Source: Amphimedon queenslandica (Eukaryota > Porifera > Demospongiae > Haplosclerida > Niphatidae). From it: DNA of 63,950 bases. The stretch is from contig NW_003546437.1 of the NCBI RefSeq assembly GCF_000090795.2, positions 109,626 to 173,575 of the forward strand, read 5' to 3'. Shown one piece after another: positions 57,311-63,950 of this stretch. Position 1 is the first letter of the stretch; each line of letters opens with the position of its first letter. The translations under genes and the position numbers were made by a program. A model generated the notes under the pieces. It was given only the letters and a program-made list of their open reading frames with translations, ran no database searches and was not told where the DNA came from.

Positions 57311-59219
57311 ACGTTAATTAATAGAAAAAATTATTATTCATAAAAATAATACAAAAATTTGAATCTGACTTTGCAGCATGTCCAGAAATTGGAACTGAAC
57401 TTCTAGTCATTAAAATTTAATGATATTCATTGAAATAATTAAATATTACCATGGTAACCAGTAATAGTGGACAAGAAATGGAGTTGTAACGTCTCTGTTT
57501 GAAGCAATATCACTTCATTATTGTGTGAAACTGCGACTTTATTGGACTATGACAGCTTTCTACAAGTCTTGTGGACGAAGCAGGAGTTATTTCTAAATTT
57601 GTTTCTTTAGACGGCAAGCGTGGCACTGCTACATTGGACTACATATGGCAGTTGTATTCTTGCTTTAAGAAAGAATATCCGTGGTATTTTTGTTTTGAGA
57701 TGTCAGATACTTACGTGGTCAGTGTAGAATTCTCTAAAACACTGAAATACTTGTAGCCAATGTAGATGGTGGTGGGAGTTTCATGTGCTGGACTGAGCTA
57801 GGCTGCGTGGGCTACCAGCTTCACTGTTATCTTCAAGCCAAGAAAGTGTTTTAAGTATAACAGGCTGTTATCATATGCTATAAAGCTTAAGAAGCAAGTA
57901 GCAAGAGTTTTGAAAAGGAGACAGGCACTTATGTTGACACGGAAGCCATTGCAAATTAATGGCGTCATTGCAGTTGTACCCCTGACTACCCTACCACCAG
58001 ATCCTTGTGAATGAGATGCATGATATTTATAAACTTTTTAATGATATTCATTTGGATACTGTAATTGAAAAAGTTACTCTGGCCGCCATGTTGGGGGTAT
58101 ACTTTGTACAGTCTTCAATGGGGAAAAGGTGTTATTTTACCGTTTTGCCAGCAGAGCAAAGGAGCTGCATCCAGGGAGAAAAGATTTTAAGTTGAATCTC
58201 CATTTCTTTACCACTGCAACAGTTAGGAGCCTCTAAGTTACGTGGAAAACCAAATCAGGCCAATTTTATTTTTCTGGCCTATTGGTTACTGTATAGTTAA
58301 TACGCCCAAGATGGCGGCCAGAAATTTTGTTGTTTTTACGGTATCTACATGAATATCATTAATCTAGTTAAACGGGATCTGGTGGTATAATCTTGACATA
58401 TGCTCCAGGCAAAGTTTAAGTTATTCTTCCTTTTTTGAAACATTGGGTTGTAAAAATGTTGTTATCACAAATTATACTCACATTTTGTCAAAACTTTTGT
58501 TATAACTATTCAAAAAATTGAAATTTTAAATATAAAATGAATGGGAAAATGGTGATGTCTGAATCTGACTACCCATCAATCAAACAGGAAATGTTCCACC
58601 CAAAGTTTCTCCAATCTAGATAAAACTCAACAAAAACACCAGTATATGAACAGCCACAAATGCTCACATTTTGATATTTTGTTTTGTAAGGAGAGATATA
58701 GGATAAGTGCATTGCTGCCCCTTAAAAATGAATTTAATAATAGACAGAGAAAATTGCTTTGTAATCTATTCCGTGTCCACTCATTTCTGGACATGGAAAA
58801 TAATAATCTAAAATGTGGATAGAATTTTATTTTAAATAATAATCTGTATATGTATATATATATACCTCTTGATTGCTCTACTATACATTGCAATGATGTA
58901 AATTAATTATAATTATTGTGATAGATATAAAATAGCATTTCAGCAGTTATTGATTGAATAGATTATTGTCATCACAATTAAAACGTCTAAATTATAGATT
59001 ACTTATTTTGCTATTGCATTCTTCAATGTTTGTTATTCAGTATCATTATACAAAATTAAAAATAATGAATGTACTTCTTAGGATTGTCATTGGACTTGCC
59101 ATGCTTTTGTAGGCTGGAACTAAGCAGTTGGGTTGTCATTCTTTCATTGAAATTTGTCATGTTAAAGGAATCAATACTCCTGCATGAAATTCTGCGAAGT
59201 AGGGTTTGAAATTTTTGTA
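57311..59219. other. Interior between the inverted repeats, unassigned
   Basis: Plus frames at 57571-57756 (LDGKRGTATLDYIWQLYSCF) and 58007-58195 (EMHDIYKLFNDIHLDTVIEK) look compositionally coding but I do not recognise them. If the repeats are TIRs this would be a 2.1-kb element with a decayed gene. Confidence 0.35.
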
Positions 59220-59335
59220 TTATTAATAATGTTAACTCCTAATCATTATTGTCATTGAATTCAACCCCCTTTTCTTTTACTTTTTGACAGCCTTACCTTT
59301 CCTTATTGAAAAGAATTTTTTATTTACTTGTTTCC
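59220..59335. repeat. Right arm of a diverged inverted repeat
   Basis: Plus-strand TTGAATTCAACCCCC, GACAGCCTTACCTTTCC and GAATTTTTTATTTACTTG mirror 57197-57310. Confidence 0.55.
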
Positions 59336-59730
59336 ATACTTTTTATTGAATTTCTTAATAAACAATCCTTTTTATTGATTATAATAAATTTGCCTTTGGT
59401 ATCAGTTCATTACTGGAACAAAAGAATATTGAAATAAGAGACATATAGCCTACTGCATTATAGAATCATTATTTTAGAATCATTAATTATATTCATAGCC
59501 TAGTTCATAATTATTAATCGTAATTGACCATTACTAAGATTCTGAAACAATATGAGTTTACATTCAGCTTCAGTTGCCATTTATCCGCTCACTGGCGCTG
59601 AGTCCGCTCACAGCTCTTAATTTCTTGGCAGTACAGCAACTTTTTGTGATAAAGCACTAAAAGCAGCGAGTCAGTTCAGTTACAAACTTATTTTACCTAT
59701 CATTATATTTCTTTATTTTGTTGGTAGTTT

Positions 59731-60325
59731 ATGGATGATAATGAGCATGGAGTTCCTCCTCCTCCACCACCACCAGTAGCTGGAGATAGAGGGCCTCCAC
59801 CATCACCTCCCAGAGGCCCACTACCGCCACCACCACCACTACCTCCAGCAATCCCTTTAGCTGGAGGCCCGCCACCACCACCAGTAGCTGGAGGGGCTCT
59901 ACCAACACCTCCCAGAGGTCCACTACCCCCACCACCACCACCACCTCCAGCATTCCCTTTAGCTGGAGGTCGCCACCACCTCCAGCAATCCCTTTAGCTG
60001 GAGGCCCACCACCTCCAGCAATCCCTTTAGCTGGAGGCCTGCCACATCCACAAGCTCCTGCACTTTATCCAGCTCCACCTGCAGAAGCTGGAGGCCCTGG
60101 AATGGCCGCTCTGCAACAGCAGAGGTTAAGTATAGTATGGCAACTTCTTTAAATTAACCGTCAAATTGTAAAATTTAGTAATTGATCTAATATGCAGTGC
60201 CACTATCATCATCACTCCCTCTCTTTTTTACTTTAGTACAACAATCTTCCAAGAGCAGGCCTTTAAGAGGCCGCAGGGGTAGGGGCAGAAGGAATACATC
60301 TATCAAGAACTATAACTTTTATTAA
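59731..60325 (+). CDS. Proline-rich, RG-tailed small protein gene (two exons)
   Basis: ATG 59731 follows an AG at 59726-59727 that may be a splice acceptor. Exon 1 encodes MDDNEHGVPPPPPPPVAG, then alternating PPPP runs and IPLAGGP / RGPLPPPP repeats. A one-base deficit near 59970 (GGAGGTCGCC against GGAGGCCCGCC elsewhere) ends the frame at 59997; reading past it, the repeat and PHPQAPALYPAPPAEAGGPGM continue. A donor at 60130 (AA|GTATAG) joins an acceptor at 60236 in frame to SSKSRPLRGRRGRGRRN and a stop at 60323-60325; the alternative donor at 60125 gives an early stop. Proline runs suggest SH3, WW or profilin-type binding and the RG tail suggests RNA binding; both are inference. It is the best candidate here for a non-mobile gene. 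Confidence 0.6.
59841..60035 (+). repeat. Coding minisatellite whose units form hairpins
   Basis: Four units close to CCTCCAGCAATCCCTTTAGC followed by TGGAGG (about 59841, 59943, 59975 and 60005). Within each, CCTCCAGC pairs with GCTGGAGG around a 10-nt loop. The units encode PPAIPLAGG. Confidence 0.8.
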
Positions 60326-60524
60326 TTACAAGTAAAAAGATAACCTTTTTCATTAAATACCACAATAAAAAGTCAATTATATTTCAGCGTAAATCACAAA
60401 AAAAGAAATTATAATAGAAATGCTCAAATATTATTGAGTGTTCAACAAGGTAAAACCATTCAAATACTTGAGCTCTAATATTCCTACAATGCAATATACA
60501 TCACTTATAATGAGTAAAAAATAC
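60326..60524. other. Short spacer
   Basis: Presumed 3' region of the proline-rich gene; an AATAAA occurs at 60363-60368 and could serve as its poly(A) signal. Confidence 0.4.
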
Positions 60525-61190
60525 TTATTGTGGCCGTAATTAATGAGATACAGTAATCATCAAAACAATTATAGCCTTGGATCATAATCTATAGCACAAT
60601 AATAAAAAAACTATAGAATCTCACAATCTATATTACAATGCATTCATTTGCTAAGACCATTACAATATAAAACCTATGAAGCTGGAAACTCAGGCCTCCT
60701 CCAGTGTGACATACCACCCCCGATCAAGGAGCTACAATGAAACGTAATGTTACAATTATGATTATCATTGGAAATTAATTTAGTTACCAATCAGGCAATA
60801 GCTTTAGACATTCACCATGATATGATATTACGTTACACATTATTGCTGAATCATTCAATCATTTCTAGCTGTAATTTTACCTGTAGAGCAAAGTAATAGA
60901 AACATTATCAACAGCAAGCAATGTAAAAACCCAGGCTAGTACTGTGGCCATAATTAATGATATAATCATCAAACGAATATGCAATATGTAACCTAGAATC
61001 ATAACTTATAACAAGATACATAAGACATCTCACAATACTCTTCATCTTACTATATATTCCATTGCTAAAACTGTGGTAAAATGAAACGAATACAGATGTC
61101 AACTGGCACATCTTACCGCATGATAAAACTAATCAGGGAGCTGCAACAAAACATTATGTTACATTTAATAAATAAATTGATATAATTTAA
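60525..61190 (+). repeat. Dispersed repeat, copies 2 and 3 in tandem
   Basis: A full unit at about 60527-60944 and a partial unit at 60945-61190, both matching 3090-3510 in the same orientation. The period is about 418 bp. The second unit ends immediately before the LINE open frame at 61192, so these may be 5' UTR monomers of that LINE. Confidence 0.75.
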
Positions 61191-61191
61191 A

Positions 61192-63746
61192 TTGGTGGAT
61201 GGAGAGAAGTTTGAGTGTCCTGTCTGTCTCGAACATTTTTGTACTACGTCCTCTGGTCAAATTAGGCTACATGGTCCTCACTCTAGCTGTTGCCCTGGTT
61301 TTCACAGGGTGGTTTTGCCCTCCCAGAGTTTAGATATGCCTCATCATCCTGTCTCGCCTCACCAGGTGGATACACGTGCTCCTTCCTCTCCCATCTCATC
61401 TTCTCCTTTTGCTCCTCACCTTCGCGTGCCAGTCATTTGCCGCCTTCCCAAAGCTTCCAGTCGTCCTGCTGATAACAAGCTGTGCCTCCTTTTAGATAAT
61501 GTTGTCGCCCATAACTCGCCAGCTTCGTGGGAGCAACTTCTCTCGTTCGCCCCCAGATGTCTGTACTCACCAGGGAAGAGAGGTAGGCGCTACCAGTCTC
61601 TGGCCTCTCAGGTCAACAAGCAGTTACATGCGGGTGATGGTCCACCAGAGGGCCAGTGCCCCCACTTCCCGTTTCTTCCGTTGTCATTCTCCTACATCTG
61701 ATAATTATCTTAGAGTTGCCGTTACTTGGAAACAGGAAGACCTCAGAGGTGCTATCTGGTTAGCCTCTTCTGACTCATTCATCACTGAGTCTGGAGAAGA
61801 CACTTACCTGGCCTTCTTGGACAAACATTCCCCTTCTGCTCCCGAATACTCGCCCCATTCTCCTGTGGATCTCACTCCATCCCGAGTTGCTGAACTTGAG
61901 GTTGCGAGGTCCATCAGTTCTTTTCCCTTAGGCTCCACCGTTGGCCCCAATGGCCTTTGCCCCCAACACCAGAATATGTTGTCTGCATTCCCTCCTGACT
62001 CTCCCCATTCTCTGTTCCTCACTGTTTTGGCTGCCTTTTCCTCCCTTGTTTTAGAGGGCTATACCCATCCTGTTCTCCGCCGCTTCTTTTTTGATGCTCA
62101 TCTCATTGCTTTGAACAAGCGAGATGGTGGTGTGAGACCCATCGCTCTTGGATGTGTTCTCAGGAGGTTGTTAGCCGAAATTGCCTGCTATAGGGTATCT
62201 GTGGATATGTCTGGCTATTTTTCTCCTTTGCAGCTAGGCTTTGGGGTTAAAGGAGGTGTGGAGGCTGCTGTCCATGCTAGGCATAATATTCTCAACCACA
62301 TCTCTTTTGAAGATTCTGTTGCTAAGCTGGATTTTTGCAACGCTTTTAACAAAGTGAGGAGGGACTGTATGTTACAGACTACTTTGGATGTCTGTCCCTC
62401 GTTTTTTCCTATGGTATTCTCAGCTTACTCTGTGTCTTTCTCGCTTTTCTGGGAACAATGTGTTTTGAACTCCTCCGAAGGTGTTCAACAGCGGGACTCT
62501 TTGGGCCCCCTACTTTTCTGTATTGTTCTTGACAGGTTTCTCGTCCCCCTCTAATCTTCATTATGTATAGCTCACCTGGATGACATCACTTTGGGTGGCT
62601 CAGTTGCTCATTTGAGCTGTGACTATGCTCTTAAGAAAACTGAGTCAATAGGTCTAGTTTTGAAACCCCAGAAGAGTGACATTATTTCTAATTGTCTGGA
62701 CAGCATGACATCACTGCACTCAGCTCACCCTGGTGCTGTGGTGACTCAATTATGCTTTGCTACTTTGCTAGGTTCTCCCATCAGTGATTCCTCCAGCATC
62801 ACCTTAGCCATAGATGAAAAGATTTCTGCTCTTCGTCGGTTGGGGAAATGATTTTCCCTTTTTTATCTACATGACTCTACTCTTCCTGCGTTACTCCTCC
62901 ATTCTTCGTCTCATTTCTCTACTCCATTCCTATCTGACATTCCTCTCTGCCTCCCTTAAAACTTATGATAATGTCTTGTGTTCCTTGTTAAGTGAGGTTC
63001 TGCATGTATTCGTTGATATCTGACTCATCCTGGACCCAGGCCTCATTGCCAATCAGGCTGGGTGGTTCGGGGGTACAGTCAGCAGAGCAGCTGCACCCTC
63101 TTGCTATTTGTCCTCGGCTGCTGCCTCTGCTCCTCACGTTCACCTCATTCTGTCCAGCACAGATATTCCTCCTTCTCTGCCTTACCGGGCTGAGGCCTTG
63201 GTTTGTTGGTCTAAACCAATCCCATTCCTAACCTCCCCAGCTGATGATAAGGAATGCAGCCAGTATGCATGGGATAGGCCCCAGGTGGATGCTACTTTTG
63301 ATAATTTGCTTGAGTCTGTGTCGAATGATGTTGACAGTCCTAGGCTCATCACTGTTTTAGCTGATGAGTCTGGTGCCTGGAGACAGTGTGTGCCTATTTC
63401 CTCCCTTGGTCTCTGTCTGGATGATATGTCTGTTAGGATTTGTGTTGCTCTGAGATTAGGACTCCCACTCTGTGCTGCTCACACTTGTCGTCACTGTGGG
63501 GCCACCATTGACTCATTAGGACTTCATTGGCTCTCCTGTAAGAAGGGTAGGATGCGTTTCCACCGTCATGCAGCCATCAACGATGTCCTCCATCGAGCTC
63601 TCTCTTCTACAGGAATTCCTTCTTGTCTGGAGCGATCTGGCCTTTTTAGGTCTCATGGTAAAAGGCCTGATCGTCTTACCCTTGTTCCTTGGGAACCTGG
63701 AAAGCCTCTGTTTTGGGACGCTACAGTCCCTGACACTCTAGCTTAC
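61192..63746 (+). mobile_element. RLE-type LINE, nearly full-length but 3' truncated
   Basis: Contains an N-terminal zinc-finger-like segment, RT, and a C-terminal restriction-like endonuclease. Homology with the family stops at about 63746, where the left-hand copy continues for about 100 codons, so the 3' part is missing or replaced. Confidence 0.85.
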
Positions 63747-63782
63747 AAATTACAAAGTAAAGTATGGTTACTGACACTCTAG
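61192..63782 (+). pseudogene. LINE polyprotein: zinc finger, RT and R2-like endonuclease
   Basis: ATG-like start near 61192 (TTG; VDGEKFECPVCLEHFCTT, CxxC then LHG). 61499-62554 frame: DLRGAIWLASSD, VGPNGLCPQHQNML, ALNKRDGGVRPIALGCVLRR, LGFGVKGGVEAAVHAR, AKLDFCNAFNKVRRDCML (catalytic Asp), VQQRDSLGPLLF. Next frame: HLDDITLGG (YxDD position, Tyr replaced by His), KPQKSDIISN. 62992-63782: SWTQASLPIRLGGSG, then CRHCGATIDSLGLHWLSC, a CX2CX9HX4C knuckle, FHRHAAINDVLHRAL and GKRPDRLTLVPWEPGK with FWD 15 residues after PD, matching the PD-X(12-15)-D site of R2-type endonucleases. Frameshifts near 61690, 62550, 62850 and 63030. Confidence 0.85.
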
Positions 63783-63811
63783 CTTACAAATTACAAAGTA
63801 AGGTATGGTTC
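63730..63811 (+). repeat. 41-bp tandem duplication
   Basis: 63730-63770 and 63771-63811 differ at one base (AAGTA/AGGTA). It lies at the LINE 3' breakpoint and creates the stop that ends the LINE frame. Confidence 0.9.
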
Positions 63812-63950
63812 TACTACCAGGGATGATGATGATGATGATCATGATGATGAGGATTCTCAAGAAGTTGATGAAGCTACATTAAAAGAGATTAAGTTACTTG
63901 ATGACTTTGGAACAATTATAAAAAGAAAAGTTGTAGCTGTAAGGGATCCT
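63783..63950 (+). CDS. Start of an acidic open frame, runs off the window
   Basis: From the stop near 63777 the frame is open to the edge: NYKVRYGSTTRDDDDDDHDD, EDSQEVDEATLKEIKLLDDF, GTIIKRKVVAVRDP. An AG at 63819-63820 before GGATGATGAT could be an acceptor. The GAT run is also a microsatellite. Composition looks coding but I cannot name it. Confidence 0.35.

Noticed and set aside
59729..59953. Minus-strand Val/Leu/Glu-rich open frame
   Set aside because: Antisense shadow of the proline-rich exon.
61804..62022. Minus-strand 72-codon frame
   Set aside because: Antisense of the right-hand LINE.

Overview
The window is eukaryotic, AT-rich and almost entirely made of decayed transposable elements, with one sequence gap (N, 32462-33136). 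Very short introns (about 40-65 bp, clean GT-AG and one likely GC-AG), conserved protein families I associate with sponge and cnidarian genomes, and the mix of element types (Helitron with OTU, P-like, pogo, hAT, MULE, BEL/Pao, DIRS, Ty3/gypsy, restriction-endonuclease-type LINE, jockey/CR1-type LINE) suggest an early-branching animal, most likely a demosponge such as Amphimedon. That taxonomic call is inference. All family names rest on motif recognition by eye; no database search was run.

Layout, left to right. 0.6-1.9 kb (-): intron-bearing, frameshifted gene of an unrecognised multi-copy family. 3.1-4.1 kb: a dispersed repeat (also at 60.5-61.2 kb) and a small tandem repeat. 4.8-9.4 kb (-): degenerate Helitron (Rep, Pif1-type helicase, OTU-like tail) hit by two small TIR elements. 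9.4-11.75 kb: 5'-truncated LINE (-) enclosed by about 100-bp inverted repeats, followed by a second MITE copy. 13.0-15.3 kb: pogo/Tigger-like transposon with TA-flanked TIRs carrying a broken transposase (+) and a convergent HIRAN-like gene (-). 15.4-17.1 kb: decamer minisatellite split by a 502-bp MITE. 17.4-18.3 kb (-): PHD-finger gene with tandemly duplicated small exons. 19.4-21.3 kb (-): APE-type LINE. 24.1-27.5 kb (+): AT-hook/PHD gene fragments and transposase-like blocks. 28.8-33.3 kb: P-superfamily-like element with at least 80-bp TIRs, a 7-bp target duplication and two convergent genes. 35.3-39.0 kb: hAT transposon joined to a Ty3/gypsy fragment. 39.4-41.9 kb (+): HECT-domain gene, truncated. 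43.3-47.4 kb (+): BEL/Pao retroelement carrying a 706-bp insertion. 48.5-51.3 kb (+): LINE split by a 2.1-kb TTAA-flanked piggyBac-like insertion. 51.5-54.2 kb (+): DIRS-like retroelement. 54.5-56.3 kb (+): MULE-like gene with a degenerate PHD tail. 57.2-59.3 kb: a pair of inverted repeats. 59.7-60.3 kb (+): a proline-rich/RG-rich two-exon gene, the best candidate for an ordinary host gene. 60.5-63.75 kb (+): tandem repeat units followed by a longer copy of the restriction-endonuclease-type LINE, then the start of an acidic open frame running off the right edge.

The genes do not form a pathway. What they share is nesting: several insertions can be mentally removed at their target duplication and the interrupted reading frame resumes, which gives a relative order of events. 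The strongest candidates for something little described are the two-gene P-like element, the pogo element carrying a HIRAN-like gene, and the PHD gene that grows by tandem exon duplication.
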